Notes: generated from the letters alone by a model not told the origin. DNA of 64,000 bases from Streptomyces sp. NBC_00878 (GCF_026341515.1 NZ_JAPEOK010000001.1:7130001-7194000); one strand, 5' to 3'. Positions 53,006 through 62,684 are shown, counted from the stretch's first letter. Numbers and translations are program-made.

Positions 53006-54511
53006 GTGAGTGAGCTCCCGCACGACAGTAGTGAGTCCGACCCGTTCGACGAGATCGTCGAGGCGGAGACCGAGCGCGATCCCGATCTTGCCGTGATCGA
53101 GGCCGGCAGCCGCACCCTGCGTACGCGGGGCGGGCAGCCGCAGGCCGACGTTCCAGGGCGTCCGGCCGATCCCGAGACGGACAAGGCGCTCCGTGAGGTC
53201 GAGGTCGAGCTCGCCACGCGCTGGGGCGAGACCAAGCTGGAGCCGTCCGTGAGCCGGATCTCCGCGCTCATGGACGTGCTGGGGGAGCCGCAGCGCGCGT
53301 ACCCCTCCATCCACATCACGGGGACGAACGGCAAGACGTCGACCGCCCGCATGATCGAGGCCCTCCTCGGCGCCTTCGACCTGCGCACCGGGCGGTACAC
53401 CTCGCCGCACGTCCAGTCGATCACCGAGCGCATCAGCCTGGACGGCGCCGCGATCCCCGCCGAGCGGTTCGTGGAGACGTACCGGGACATCCAGCCGTAC
53501 GTCGAGATGGTCGACTCCCAGCAGGAGTTCCGGCTCTCCTTCTTCGAGGTGCTCACGGGCATGGCGTACGCGGCCTTCGCGGACGCGCCCGTCGACGTGG
53601 CCGTCGTGGAGGTGGGCATGGGAGGCAGTTGGGACGCGACGAACGTGATCGACGGGGACGTCGCCGTCGTGACCCCGATCGATCTGGACCACACCGACCG
53701 GCTCGGTACCACCCCCGGGGAGATCGCCAAGGAGAAGGCCGGGATCGTCAAGCAGGACGCGACGGTGATCCTGGCCCAGCAGCCCGTCGACGCCGCCCAG
53801 GTGTTGCTCAAGAAGGCCGTCGAGGTCGATGCCACAATCGCCCGCGAGGGGCTCGAGTTCGGCGTCGTGAGCCGCCAGGTCGCCGTCGGCGGGCAGTTGC
53901 TGACTCTCCGGGGGCTGGGCGGGGAGTACGAAGAGGTGTACATCCCGCTGCACGGGGCGTACCAGGCGCACAACGCGGCGGTGGCGCTCGCCGCGGTGGA
54001 GGCGTTCTTCGGGGTCGGGTCCCAGCGGCCCGACCCGCTCGACATCGGCACGGTCCGCAAGGCCTTCGCGGCGGTCTCCTCGCCCGGGCGGCTGGAGATC
54101 GTGCGGCGGTCGCCGACGGTCGTGCTGGATGCCGCGCACAATCCGGCGGGGGCCCGGGCGACCGCCGAGGGAGTCCGTGAGGTCTTCGACTTCAGCCGGC
54201 TGATCGGTGTCGTGGGAGCGAGCGGCGACAAGAACGTACGGGGGCTGCTGGAGGCCTTCGAGCCGATCTTCACCGAGGTCGTCGTGACGCAGAACTCCAC
54301 CCCTCGGGCGATGGACGCGGACTCGCTCGCCGCGCTCGCCGTCGAGGTGTTCGGGGAGGACCGGGTGCAGGTCGAGCCCCGGCTGGACGACGCGTTGGAG
54401 GCCGCGATCACGTTGGCCGAGGAGGAGGCCGAGTATGCGGGCGGTGGTGTCCTGGTGACCGGTTCCGTGATCACTGTGGGCGAGGCCCGGTTGCTGCTGG
54501 GGAGGGGCTGA
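53006..54511 (+). CDS. folC: Folylpolyglutamate synthase / dihydrofolate synthase
   Basis: Adds glutamate to dihydropteroate or folates, with ATP. 501 residues of the Mur-ligase fold: P-loop ITGTNGKTSTARMIEAL near residue 107; mid-domain VVEVGMGGSWDATN; DAAHNPAGARATAEG in the third domain. The first 60 residues are an extra hydrophilic extension beyond the usual start, with many Asp/Glu. GTG 53006 gives VSELPHDSSE and is preceded by a TAGACT box at 6 nt, supporting a leaderless start there rather than further in. The DUF4233 gene begins 3 bp after its stop. Confidence 0.95.
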   Translation: MSELPHDSSESDPFDEIVEAETERDPDLAVIEAGSRTLRTRGGQPQADVPGRPADPETDKALREVEVELATRWGETKLEPSVSRISALMDVLGEPQRAYPSIHITGTNGKTSTARMIEALLGAFDLRTGRYTSPHVQSITERISLDGAAIPAERFVETYRDIQPYVEMVDSQQEFRLSFFEVLTGMAYAAFADAPVDVAVVEVGMGGSWDATNVIDGDVAVVTPIDLDHTDRLGTTPGEIAKEKAGIVKQDATVILAQQPVDAAQVLLKKAVEVDATIAREGLEFGVVSRQVAVGGQLLTLRGLGGEYEEVYIPLHGAYQAHNAAVALAAVEAFFGVGSQRPDPLDIGTVRKAFAAVSSPGRLEIVRRSPTVVLDAAHNPAGARATAEGVREVFDFSRLIGVVGASGDKNVRGLLEAFEPIFTEVVVTQNSTPRAMDADSLAALAVEVFGEDRVQVEPRLDDALEAAITLAEEEAEYAGGGVLVTGSVITVGEARLLLGRG

Positions 54512-54514
54512 TCC

Positions 54515-54874
54515 GTGCGTACGCTCTGTGCTTCGACGCTGATCGGTGAGTTCTTCGTCATCGGTTTCGCGGGGCTTGTCGCGATGAAGGATCCCGATCT
54601 GTCCATGGCCACGGTGTGGACGGTGAGCGGGGTCGCGATGGTGTTCTGCCTGCTGCTCTGCGGGATGATCACGCGGGCGGGGGGTGTGCAGCTGGGCTGG
54701 GCGCTGCAGGTCGCGCTGATCGCGAGTGGGTTCGTCGTGCCGACGATGTTCTTCCTGGGGGCCGTTTTCGCCGCGCTGTGGTGGGCGTCGGTTCATTTCG
54801 GGCGGAAGGTGGAGGAGGCGAAGGAGCGGTTCGCTGCGGAGGCTGGGGCTGGGGCTGGGGGGAATGTGGCGTAG
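54515..54874 (+). CDS. DUF4233 membrane protein
   Basis: 119 residues, with four hydrophobic segments: FFVIGFAGLVAM, VSGVAMVFCLLLCG, ALQVALIASGFVV and FFLGAVFAALWWASVH. A charged tail follows, ending AEAGAGAGGNVA. This is the DUF4233 family, found between folC and ndk in most actinobacteria (Rv2446c in M. tuberculosis, from memory); function unknown. GTG 54515 lies 3 bp after folC with GGAGGGG inside the end of folC, so the two are translationally close. The conserved context hints at a link with folate or nucleotide metabolism, without proof. Confidence 0.85.
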   Translation: MRTLCASTLIGEFFVIGFAGLVAMKDPDLSMATVWTVSGVAMVFCLLLCGMITRAGGVQLGWALQVALIASGFVVPTMFFLGAVFAALWWASVHFGRKVEEAKERFAAEAGAGAGGNVA

Positions 54875-54989
54875 GGCGAAACCAGTTGGTCGGCCCCGGC
54901 CCGTATCACCTGACACTGCGTAACGCGCACCCGGACACGCCCTGTAGCCTCGTTCATCCGCACGTCTGTGACCTGAAGGAGCCACCACC

Positions 54990-55403
54990 GTGAGCCAGCG
55001 CACCCTCGTCCTTCTCAAGCCCGACGCGGTCCGTCGTGGCCTGACCGGCGAGATCATCAGCCGTATCGAGCGCAAGGCCGGCTGGACGATCACCGCGCTG
55101 GAGCTGCGCACACTGGACCAGGACACCCTGGAGCAGCACTACGGCGAGCACAAGGGCAAGCCCTTCTACGAGCCGCTGGTCGCCTTCATGGCCTCCGGAC
55201 CGGTCGTGGCGCTGGTCGTCGAGGGCGAGCGCGTCATCGAGGGCGTACGGGCACTCGCGGGCCCGACCGACCCGATCGCCGCCGCCCCCGGCTCCATCCG
55301 CGGTGACTTCGGCGTGATCGTCCGGGAGAACCTGATCCACGCCTCCGACTCCGAGGAGTCCGCCGAGCGCGAGCTGAAGCTCTTCTTCCCCGGCCTCGCC
55401 TGA
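54990..55403 (+). CDS. ndk: Nucleoside diphosphate kinase
   Basis: Transfers gamma-phosphate from ATP to other nucleoside diphosphates via phosphohistidine. 137 residues: LLKPDAVRRGLTGEIISRIE at the start, PGSIRGDFG for nucleotide binding, and the active-site His in NLIHASDSEESAERE (about H114). Length is normal. GTG 54990 follows GAAGGAG. It closes the valS-folC-DUF4233-ndk run, which is conserved in mycobacteria, and is separated from mreB by about 780 bp of repeat-rich DNA. Confidence 0.97.
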   Translation: MSQRTLVLLKPDAVRRGLTGEIISRIERKAGWTITALELRTLDQDTLEQHYGEHKGKPFYEPLVAFMASGPVVALVVEGERVIEGVRALAGPTDPIAAAPGSIRGDFGVIVRENLIHASDSEESAERELKLFFPGLA

Positions 55404-56187
55404 CCCTCACCGCGACGAACCTCGGTGCGTGCCCCCGCCCCGCTCTCGGGCGGGGCCGCCCACCGGGCAGAGCGCGGCGGCCACAGCGAGGCATGCCCAG
55501 CGCCGCACCCAACGCCCCGCACCCAACGCCCCGCACCGGGCGGAGTGGGCGCCACACAGGAGTGGGGCGCCCCTGCCTTGGGGACCGGCTTCGGTACCCA
55601 GGAGGCCTGAACCTGGTAGGTAGGGCTCGAGCCCGGCCTGCTGGGACTCCGGTCCGACGCCCGCCTGACGGACCGGTCTGCGCCTGGGAGAGCCGACCTG
55701 GTTGGTACGGCCCGAGCCCGGCCTATGAAGTTCCCCAACCGGCCACTCCGGTCCGGCGCCCGCCTGACGGACCGGTCCGCGCCCGGGATACCCGGACCTG
55801 GAAGGCCAGCCCCCAGCCCGCCACGCCGGAGCCCATCCACCTCATCCACCCCATCCGCCCTACCCGGGTCACCCCCCTCGGTCACCCCCCCCGCTCAGGT
55901 CTCCGCCAATTTTCTTCTGATGTCACGTCAGCCTCTGGGCTTCCAAGCCCGGCGCGGCGCAGAATGGCAGCTGTTTGTTGGCATATGCGTGGCGATCGAG
56001 GGAACGCGTCCCCCCGATGGACCGTCTCCACAAGCGAGACAGTGCGTCATCTGGTCACAATGGCGAAGACCCTCGCGCGGTGTTCGTGCAGGCGAGACTA
56101 CGATGGAAGCCTTCACGTCACAGCGCTCACCCTCGCCGACCTAAAAAGCCATCAAAAGCTCCACTTGGGAAGGCCAGACGAATCCTG
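55404..56187. repeat. 784-bp ndk-mreB gap with imperfect tandem repeats (55611-55835)
   Basis: Three units begin with ACCTGG at 55611, 55696 and 55796. Each has a CGAGCCCGGCC-like core, and the first two end in CCGCCTGACGGACCGGTC(T/C)G. Unit spacing is 85 and 100 bp. A separate Pro/Thr-coding-looking stretch at 55820-55900 is low complexity. The final 250 bp (55905-56187) are less GC-rich and probably carry the mreB promoters; I see no recognisable operator. No gene is supported here. Confidence 0.6.
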
Positions 56188-57219
56188 ATGGGGAACTCAA
56201 TGTCGTTCATCGGCCGTGACATGGCTGTCGACCTCGGGACCGCCAACACGCTGGTGTACGTCAGGGGTCGCGGGATCGTACTCAACGAGCCGTCCGTCGT
56301 CGCGATCAACACCAACACCGGTGGCATCCTCGCGGTCGGCGCGGAAGCGAAGAAGATGATCGGGCGGACGCCGGGCAACATCGTTGCCGTGCGCCCGCTG
56401 AAGGACGGTGTCATCGCCGACTTCGAGATCACCGAGCGCATGCTCCGCTACTTCATCCTGAAGATCCACAAGCGGCGCTACCTCGCCCGTCCGCGCGTCG
56501 TCGTCTGTGTGCCCTCGGGCATCACGGGCGTCGAGCGCCGTGCCGTCATCGAGGCGTCGTCCCAGGCCGGCGCCCGCCAGGTGCACATCATCGAGGAGCC
56601 CATGGCCGCGGCCATCGGCTCCGGCCTGCCGGTCCACGAGGCCACGGGCAACATGGTGGTGGACATCGGCGGCGGCACCACCGAGGTCGCGGTCATCTCG
56701 CTCGGCGGAATCGTCACGGCACAGTCCATCCGCGTCGCCGGCGACGAGCTGGACAACGCGATCATCCAGCACATCAAGAAGGAGTACTCGCTCCTTCTCG
56801 GTGAACGGACGGCCGAGCAGATCAAGATCACGATCGGTTCCGCGTACGACCTCGACAATGACGAACACACCGAAATCCGCGGCCGGGACCTTGTCTCCGG
56901 CCTTCCGAAGACCGTGGTCATCTCGGCCGCCGAAGTCCGCAAGGCGATCGAGGAGCCCGTCAACGCCATCGTCGACGCGGTCAAGACCACTCTCGACAAG
57001 TGCCCGCCGGAGCTGTCCGGCGACGTCATGGACCGCGGGATCGTGCTGACCGGCGGCGGCGCCCTGCTGCGCGGCCTCGACGAGCGGCTGCGCCGCGAGA
57101 CCGGCATGCCGATCCACATCGCCGAGGATCCGCTGGACAGCGTGGCGCTCGGCTCCGGCAAGTGCGTCGAGGAGTTCGAGGCGCTCCAGCAGGTTCTGGA
57201 CGCCCAGCCGCGCAGATGA
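56188..57219 (+). CDS. mreB: Rod-shape/sporulation protein MreB
   Basis: Bacterial actin that organises cell-wall synthesis; in Streptomyces it acts mainly in spore-wall formation. 343 residues with actin-fold motifs: phosphate-1 [14 protein letters not shown]; connect-1/phosphate-2 [17 protein letters not shown]; adenosine loop [19 protein letters not shown] 56188 ([11 protein letters not shown]) matches the S. coelicolor N-terminus as I recall it; ATG 56200 has the better GGGGA spacing and might be used. First gene of mreBCD-mrdA-rodA; a hairpin separates it from mreC. Confidence 0.97.
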   Translation: MGNSMSFIGRDMAVDLGTANTLVYVRGRGIVLNEPSVVAINTNTGGILAVGAEAKKMIGRTPGNIVAVRPLKDGVIADFEITERMLRYFILKIHKRRYLARPRVVVCVPSGITGVERRAVIEASSQAGARQVHIIEEPMAAAIGSGLPVHEATGNMVVDIGGGTTEVAVISLGGIVTAQSIRVAGDELDNAIIQHIKKEYSLLLGERTAEQIKITIGSAYDLDNDEHTEIRGRDLVSGLPKTVVISAAEVRKAIEEPVNAIVDAVKTTLDKCPPELSGDVMDRGIVLTGGGALLRGLDERLRRETGMPIHIAEDPLDSVALGSGKCVEEFEALQQVLDAQPRR

Positions 57220-57233
57220 CGTAACTCTTCGAT

Positions 57234-57269
57234 TCCGCCGTACGGGATGATCTCCTCTCGTACGGCGGA
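57234..57269 (+). terminator. Hairpin between mreB and mreC
   Basis: Perfect 11-bp inverted repeat TCCGCCGTACG/CGTACGGCGGA with a 14-nt loop, 15 bp after mreB. It may attenuate transcription so that mreB is made in excess of mreCD, as expected for an actin-like filament. Confidence 0.7.
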
Positions 57270-57422
57270 TCGTTGATATTCAGGCATAAGCTCCCCCATA
57301 ACGCCGCCCGTAGGTCCGCACTCCGCGTACTTCGGGAACTCCGGGTACCTTCGGGGATTTTCCGGGTGAGCCATACACGTATGTGACACACGTATTCGAC
57401 GAGGAAGGCACGGCCGCCGCAC

Positions 57423-58376
57423 GTGAGGGACACACGAGAGAGCCGGCTGCTCTTGGTGCTGCTGATCGCCATCGCGTTCGCTTTGATCACGGTGGACATC
57501 CGCGGTGGCAAGGATTCGCCGGTCGACGGTGCCCGGCAGGCCGCCGCCACGGTCTTCGGCCCGATCGAGAACGGGGTGTCCTCCGCGGTCGACCCCGTCG
57601 GCAACGCGATCGAGGCCGTGAAGGGCTCCGGCGGCCGTCACGACCGCATCGCCCAACTGGAGCGTGACAACGCCGCGTTGAAGGCGAAGCTGGGCAGCGA
57701 CGACCGTACCCGCAGCCGCGTCAGACAGCTCGACAAGATGCTCAAGACGGCCGGCGCCGGGCAGTACGGCATCAAGGGCGCCGAGGTCATCGCCATAGGA
57801 GCGGCCCAGGGCTTCTCCTGGACCGTCACCATCGACGTCGGTGCGAACGACGGCATCAAGCGCGACATGACCGTCCTGAACGGGGACGGTCTGGTCGGGC
57901 GCGTGACGACCGTGGGGCCCAACACCGCCACCGTGCTGCTCGCCAACGACCCCGACTTCACCGTCGGCACGCGCATGGAGTCCACCGACGAGCTGGGCTT
58001 CGCGTCCGGCCAGGGCGACCGACCGCTGCGCGTGGAACTGCTCAACGGCAAGGCCAAGATCAGGAACGGCGACCGGCTGGTCACCTTCGGATCCCAGGCC
58101 GACAAGCCGTTCGTGCCCGGCGTCCCCGTCGGCATCGTGACCCGCGTCGACCCCTCCGGTGGCGACCTGACCCGCACGCTGTACGTCACGCCCTACGTGT
58201 CCTTCACGAAGCTCGACATCGTCGGCGTCGTCGTCCAGGCACCGCGCAAGGACCCCCGCGACGAGGTGCTGCCGGCCAAACCGAAGCCGACGCCCACGCC
58301 GACGGTGACCGTGACGGTCACGCCCTCGGCCGGCGTGCCCGCCGATGGTCTGCAGCAACAGCAGCAAGAGCAGTAG
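57423..58376 (+). CDS. mreC: Rod-shape-determining protein MreC
   Basis: A single-pass membrane scaffold linking MreB to periplasmic penicillin-binding proteins. 317 residues: short cytoplasmic start, membrane helix at about 8-26 (LLLVLLIAIAFALITV), a coiled coil at about 72-105 (RIAQLERDNAALKAKLGSDD), then paired beta domains to about 275. The C-terminal 40 residues are a low-complexity tail (PKPTPTPTVTVTV, then a Gln run) typical of actinobacterial MreC. GTG 57423 is the start. mreD follows 19 bp after its stop. Confidence 0.94.
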   Translation: MRDTRESRLLLVLLIAIAFALITVDIRGGKDSPVDGARQAAATVFGPIENGVSSAVDPVGNAIEAVKGSGGRHDRIAQLERDNAALKAKLGSDDRTRSRVRQLDKMLKTAGAGQYGIKGAEVIAIGAAQGFSWTVTIDVGANDGIKRDMTVLNGDGLVGRVTTVGPNTATVLLANDPDFTVGTRMESTDELGFASGQGDRPLRVELLNGKAKIRNGDRLVTFGSQADKPFVPGVPVGIVTRVDPSGGDLTRTLYVTPYVSFTKLDIVGVVVQAPRKDPRDEVLPAKPKPTPTPTVTVTVTPSAGVPADGLQQQQQEQ

Positions 58377-58395
58377 GAAGTAGGAGCTGAATCCC

Positions 58396-59076
58396 ATGCG
58401 CTTCAACCGAATGCTGCTCTCGACGACCCTGGTGGTCGTCGCCCTGGTGATCCAGGTGAGCGTTCTCGCCCGGCTCCATCTGCCGGGCGCCGTGCCCGAC
58501 CTGCTGCTGCTCACCGTCCTCGGCCTCGCCCTGGTCTACGGCCATGTCGGCGGCGCCCTCATCGGCTTCGGCGCGGGCCTGCTCGCCGACCTGGCCCCGC
58601 CCGCCGACCACGCCGCCGGGCGCTACGCCCTCGTGCTGTGCGTCATCGGCTACCTCGCCGGACTCGCCAAGCCCGACAACGGCCAACTGAGGTCCGCGAC
58701 CGGCCCGATGGCCGTGGTCGTCGCCGCCGCGATCGGCTCCACGCTCCTGTACGCGGGAGTGGGCGCCCTCGTCGGCGACACCGCCGCCCGCCATGTGGGC
58801 CTGAGCAGCCTGCTGTTCACGGCCGCGCTGTACGACCTGCTGCTCGCCCCGTTCGTCGTGCCCGGGATCATGGCCCTGGCCCGGCGCGCCGAGAACGACC
58901 CGCTCGCCGAAGCTGGTGGCGGTGGCGGTTCCGGCAAGAAACCCGACGTCACCGCGGGCTGGCTGTCCTCCGGCACGGGTCTGAGCATCGGCAGCCAGCG
59001 CGGCGGCTTGAGAGTCAAGGCGGCCAAGGCGCGGGTCGCCCGCGCGGGACGCATCAAGGGGGTCAAGCGGCTGTGA
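58396..59076 (+). CDS. mreD: Rod-shape-determining protein MreD
   Basis: Integral membrane partner of MreC. 226 residues with about five helices in the first 165 (MLLSTTLVVVALVIQV, then LLLLTVLGLALVYG, AVVVAAAIGSTLLYAG and others). A long basic cytoplasmic C-tail follows (residues 170-226, GGLRVKAAKARVARAGRIKG) that E. coli MreD lacks. ATG 58396 has AGGAG upstream. It lies in the mreC-mreD-mrdA operon; a short tandem repeat lies before mrdA. Confidence 0.92.
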   Translation: MRFNRMLLSTTLVVVALVIQVSVLARLHLPGAVPDLLLLTVLGLALVYGHVGGALIGFGAGLLADLAPPADHAAGRYALVLCVIGYLAGLAKPDNGQLRSATGPMAVVVAAAIGSTLLYAGVGALVGDTAARHVGLSSLLFTAALYDLLLAPFVVPGIMALARRAENDPLAEAGGGGGSGKKPDVTAGWLSSGTGLSIGSQRGGLRVKAAKARVARAGRIKGVKRL

Positions 59077-59099
59077 GAGCGGCGCTCACGACAACAACT

Positions 59100-59147
59100 G
59101 CACACCGGACGGGCTCTCACACCGCACACCGGATGGGCTCTCACGAC
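59100..59147 (+). repeat. Two 24-bp tandem units between mreD and mrdA
   Basis: GCACACCGGACGGGCTCTCA-CACC and GCACACCGGATGGGCTCTCA-CGAC in direct tandem, 23 bp after mreD and 36 bp before mrdA. Possible slippage, or a spacer that tunes mrdA translation. Confidence 0.85.
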
Positions 59148-59182
59148 GACAGCGCACCGTATGACCTGAGGGAGGGGGATCA

Positions 59183-61450
59183 GTGACCAACATCCCGGAG
59201 ACCGGCCGGACCCCACGGGTCCAGATCCGGCTCGTCGTCATCCAGGTCCTCGTGCTCTCGCTCCTCGGCACCCTCGGCGGGCGCCTGTGGTACCTCCAGA
59301 TCCGCAACGGTGACGAGTACGCCAAGGAAGCCTCCGGCAACCACGTCCAGCAGGTCGTCAGCCCCGCCGTGCGCGGCTCGATCCTCGACGCGCGCGGGGT
59401 GCCGATCGCCGACAACGAGACCCGGCTCGTGGTCTCCGCGTCCCGCACCGACCTGCTGAAGATGAAGGACGACGGCGACGCCGTCCTCACCAAGCTCGCG
59501 GGCATCCTCGGAATGAAGGCCAAGGACGTCATGGACAAGGTCCGGCTGTGCGATGCGAAGACGCCGCAGCCGTGCTGGAACGGCTCGCCCTACCAGCCGA
59601 TCCCCATCACCGACGAGGCCACGGCCAAGCAGGCCCTGCAGATCCGCGAGCGCGCCGAGGACTTCCCCGGCATCACCGCCGAACCGCAGGCCGTCCGCCG
59701 GTACGCTGCCCCCGGCGAGGCCAACACCGCGCAGGTCCTCGGCTATCTCTCGCCCGTCACCGACGAGGAGATCACCAAGGCCAAGGACACCGCGTCGCCG
59801 TATCTGCGCTCCGACCAGGTCGGCCGCTCGGGCCTTGAGCGCCAGTACGACAAGGAGCTGCGCGGCAAGGCCGGCGTCACCCGCTACGAGGTCGACAACC
59901 TCGGCCGCGTGATCGGCCAGGCCAAGAGCGACGAGGCCCAGCCCGGTGCCAACGTCGTCACCAGCATCGACTCCCGCGTCCAGCGCGTCGCCGAGTACGA
60001 GCTGAACGACGCGATGAAGGAGGCCCGCAAGGGTTTCGACGACAACACCGGTGAGAACTACAAGGCCGACTCCGGCGCGGTGGTCGTCATGGAGGCCAAG
60101 ACCGGCCGGGTCGTCGCGATGGCGTCCAACCCGTCGTACGACCCGAACGCCTGGGTCGGCGGGATCTCCGGCAAGGACTACACCAAGCTCACCGGCAAGG
60201 GCTCCAACTACCCGCTCCTGAACCGCGCGATCCAGGGCCAGTCGGCCCCCGGCTCCGTCTTCAAGGTCGTCCCGACGGCCGCCGCGGTCAACGCGGGCTA
60301 CTCCTTCGACGGCCCCTACGAGTGTTCCAGCTCGTACTCCATCGGCGGCCAGGTCTTCCAGAACTTCGAGTCGAAGGGGTACGGCCCGATCAGTCTCGGC
60401 CGCGCCCTGGAGGTTTCCTGCGACACCGTCTTCTACCGGCTCTCCCACGAGGAGTGGAAGAAGGACGGCGGCATCAAGCCGAACAAGAACGCCAAGAACT
60501 GGTTCTACAAGACGGCCCACCAGTTCGGCCTCGGCAGCGAGACCGGCATCGACCTGCCGAACGAGGTCAGCGGCCGCATCCCCGACCGCCAGTGGAAGCT
60601 GAACTACTGGAAGGCCAACAAGGCCGCCTGGTGCAAGTACGGCAAGAAGGGCGGCACGTACGCCGAGCAGATCGCGTACGAGAACTGCCTCGAAGGCAAC
60701 CGGATGCGTGCCGGTGACTCCGTCAACTACTCGATCGGCCAGGGCGACACCCTCGTCACGCCGATCCAGATGGCGACGATCTACGGGGCGATCTCCAACG
60801 GCGGCACCCTCTACGACCCGACCGTCGGCAAGGCGATCATCAGCCCCGACGGCAAGACCGTCCAGGAGATCAAGCCGAAGTCGCACGGCAAGCTGCCGAT
60901 GACGCGGCAGACCCGCGACGAGATAGACGATGCCCTCGCGGGAGTCGCGACCCGCGGTACGGCCGCCTGGCGGTTCGGCGGCTGGCCGCAGGACGAGATC
61001 CCGATGCACGCCAAGACGGGTACGGCCGAGGTCTACGGCAAGCAGACGACCTCGTGGTTCACGACGTACACCAAGGACTACACGGTCGTCATGACCATCT
61101 CCCAGGGTGGTACGGGTTCCGGCGCCTCGGGTCCCGCCGTGCGCAACATCTACAACGCGCTGTACGGCGTCTCGACGGACGGCAAGATCGACAAGAAGAA
61201 TGCCCTGCTCTACTCGCCGCAGAAGAGCCTGCCGAAGGTCGAGGCCGACGGTTCGATCGACGCCCCGAAGGTCGAGAAGTACCCGGGCAAGAAGGAGCGG
61301 GTCACCGAGGAGGGGCAGCTGCCGGTGGCCGGTGACGACCCGGCCGCCACCGTGACCGACCCCAACACCGGCAACAACCGCGACACCCGAAGGCGCGACG
61401 CCCGAAGGGGCACCGGCCGCCCGAAGAAGAGGCGGAGGACGCTCACATGA
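59183..61450 (+). CDS. mrdA: Penicillin-binding protein 2 (class B transpeptidase)
   Basis: Peptidoglycan transpeptidase paired with RodA. 755 residues: membrane anchor at about 13-33 (IRLVVIQVLVLSLLGTLG); pedestal domain (RRYAAPGEANTAQVLGYLSP); transpeptidase domain from about 300 with S-x-x-K in APGSVFKVV, S-x-N in GDSVNYSIGQGDT and K-T-G in AKTGTAEVYG. An extended, basic C-terminal tail of about 90 residues ends in KKRRRT. ATG not GTG is absent at the annotated position: the start is GTG 59183, with GGAGGG upstream. rodA overlaps its stop by 4 bp, so they are translationally coupled. Confidence 0.95.
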   Translation: MTNIPETGRTPRVQIRLVVIQVLVLSLLGTLGGRLWYLQIRNGDEYAKEASGNHVQQVVSPAVRGSILDARGVPIADNETRLVVSASRTDLLKMKDDGDAVLTKLAGILGMKAKDVMDKVRLCDAKTPQPCWNGSPYQPIPITDEATAKQALQIRERAEDFPGITAEPQAVRRYAAPGEANTAQVLGYLSPVTDEEITKAKDTASPYLRSDQVGRSGLERQYDKELRGKAGVTRYEVDNLGRVIGQAKSDEAQPGANVVTSIDSRVQRVAEYELNDAMKEARKGFDDNTGENYKADSGAVVVMEAKTGRVVAMASNPSYDPNAWVGGISGKDYTKLTGKGSNYPLLNRAIQGQSAPGSVFKVVPTAAAVNAGYSFDGPYECSSSYSIGGQVFQNFESKGYGPISLGRALEVSCDTVFYRLSHEEWKKDGGIKPNKNAKNWFYKTAHQFGLGSETGIDLPNEVSGRIPDRQWKLNYWKANKAAWCKYGKKGGTYAEQIAYENCLEGNRMRAGDSVNYSIGQGDTLVTPIQMATIYGAISNGGTLYDPTVGKAIISPDGKTVQEIKPKSHGKLPMTRQTRDEIDDALAGVATRGTAAWRFGGWPQDEIPMHAKTGTAEVYGKQTTSWFTTYTKDYTVVMTISQGGTGSGASGPAVRNIYNALYGVSTDGKIDKKNALLYSPQKSLPKVEADGSIDAPKVEKYPGKKERVTEEGQLPVAGDDPAATVTDPNTGNNRDTRRRDARRGTGRPKKRRRTLT

Positions 61451-62646
61451 CCGGCGCGAACGGCTTCTCCGTCTCCGGATACGGACCCGAACGCTCCAGC
61501 CTGTCGCGGCTGTTCGCCCGCGACTCGCTGGCCCGCAGGCTCGACTGGCCGATACTGTTCTCGGCCATCGCGCTCTCCCTGATCGGCGCGGTCCTCGTCT
61601 ACTCGGCGACCCGCAACCGCACCGAGCTCAACCAGGGCGACCCGTACTACTTCCTGTTCCGGCATCTGCTCAACACGGGCATCGGCTTCGCCCTGATGAT
61701 CGGCACGGTCTGGCTCGGCCACCGCACCCTGCGCACGGCCGTACCGATCCTGTACGGGCTCTCCGTCCTGCTGATCCTGCTGGTGCTGACCCCGCTCGGC
61801 GCGACGATCAACGGCGCGCACGCGTGGATCGTCATCGGCGGCGGCTTCTCGCTCCAGCCCTCCGAGTTCGTGAAGATCACGATCATCCTGGGCATGGCGA
61901 TGCTGCTCGCGGCCCGGGTCGACGCCGGCGACAAGCCCTACCCCGACCACCGCACGGTCCTGCAGTCCCTGGGCCTGGCCGCCGTACCGATAGTGGTCGT
62001 CCTGCTCATGCCCGACCTCGGCTCGGTCATGGTCATGGTGATCATCGTGCTCGGCGTGCTGCTCGCCTCCGGCGCCTCCAACCGCTGGATCTTCGGGCTG
62101 CTCGGCGCCGGTGCCCTCGGCGCGGTCGCGGCCTGGCAGCTCAAGATCCTCGACGAGTACCAGATCAACCGCTTCGCCGCGTTCGCCAACCCCGAGCTCG
62201 ACCCGGCGGGCGTCGGCTACAACACCAACCAGGCGCGTATCGCGATCGGCTCCGGCGGCCTCTTCGGCACCGGCCTCGGCAAGGGTTCGCAGACCACCGG
62301 CCAGTTCGTCCCCGAACAGCAGACGGACTTCGTCTTCACGGTCGCGGGCGAGGAGCTCGGCTTCCTCGGCGCGGGACTGATCCTGCTCCTCCTGGGCGTC
62401 GTGCTGTGGCGGGCCTGCCGCATCGCCCGTGAGACGACCGAGCTGTACGGCACGATCGTCGCCGCCGGGATCATCGCCTGGTTCGCCTTCCAGTCCTTCG
62501 AGAACGTCGGCATGACCCTCGGCATCATGCCGGTGGCGGGCCTGCCGCTGCCCTTCGTCTCGTACGGAGGCTCGTCGATGTTCGCCGTCTGGGTGGCCGT
62601 GGGCCTGCTGCAGTCGATCAGAGTTCAACGGCCGATGTCGGCCTAG
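61447..62646 (+). CDS. rodA: Rod-shape protein RodA (SEDS glycosyltransferase)
   Basis: Polymerises lipid II into glycan strands. 399 residues with about 10 helices and SEDS markers: INGAHAWIVIGG and LQPSEFVKITIILGMA (helix with the Glu-Lys pair), LLMPDLGSVMVMVIIV (the catalytic-region Asp in PDLG), GLGKGSQTTGQFVPEQQTDF, and a final PFVSYGGSSM. ATG 61447 overlaps the mrdA stop. It corresponds in position to the sfr gene reported in Streptomyces. It ends the mre operon; the next gene has its own leaderless-looking promoter. Confidence 0.95.
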   Translation: MTGANGFSVSGYGPERSSLSRLFARDSLARRLDWPILFSAIALSLIGAVLVYSATRNRTELNQGDPYYFLFRHLLNTGIGFALMIGTVWLGHRTLRTAVPILYGLSVLLILLVLTPLGATINGAHAWIVIGGGFSLQPSEFVKITIILGMAMLLAARVDAGDKPYPDHRTVLQSLGLAAVPIVVVLLMPDLGSVMVMVIIVLGVLLASGASNRWIFGLLGAGALGAVAAWQLKILDEYQINRFAAFANPELDPAGVGYNTNQARIAIGSGGLFGTGLGKGSQTTGQFVPEQQTDFVFTVAGEELGFLGAGLILLLLGVVLWRACRIARETTELYGTIVAAGIIAWFAFQSFENVGMTLGIMPVAGLPLPFVSYGGSSMFAVWVAVGLLQSIRVQRPMSA

Positions 62647-62684
62647 TGAACCTTTGCGGGCTGCCCATACGCCGGATTCGCGAC

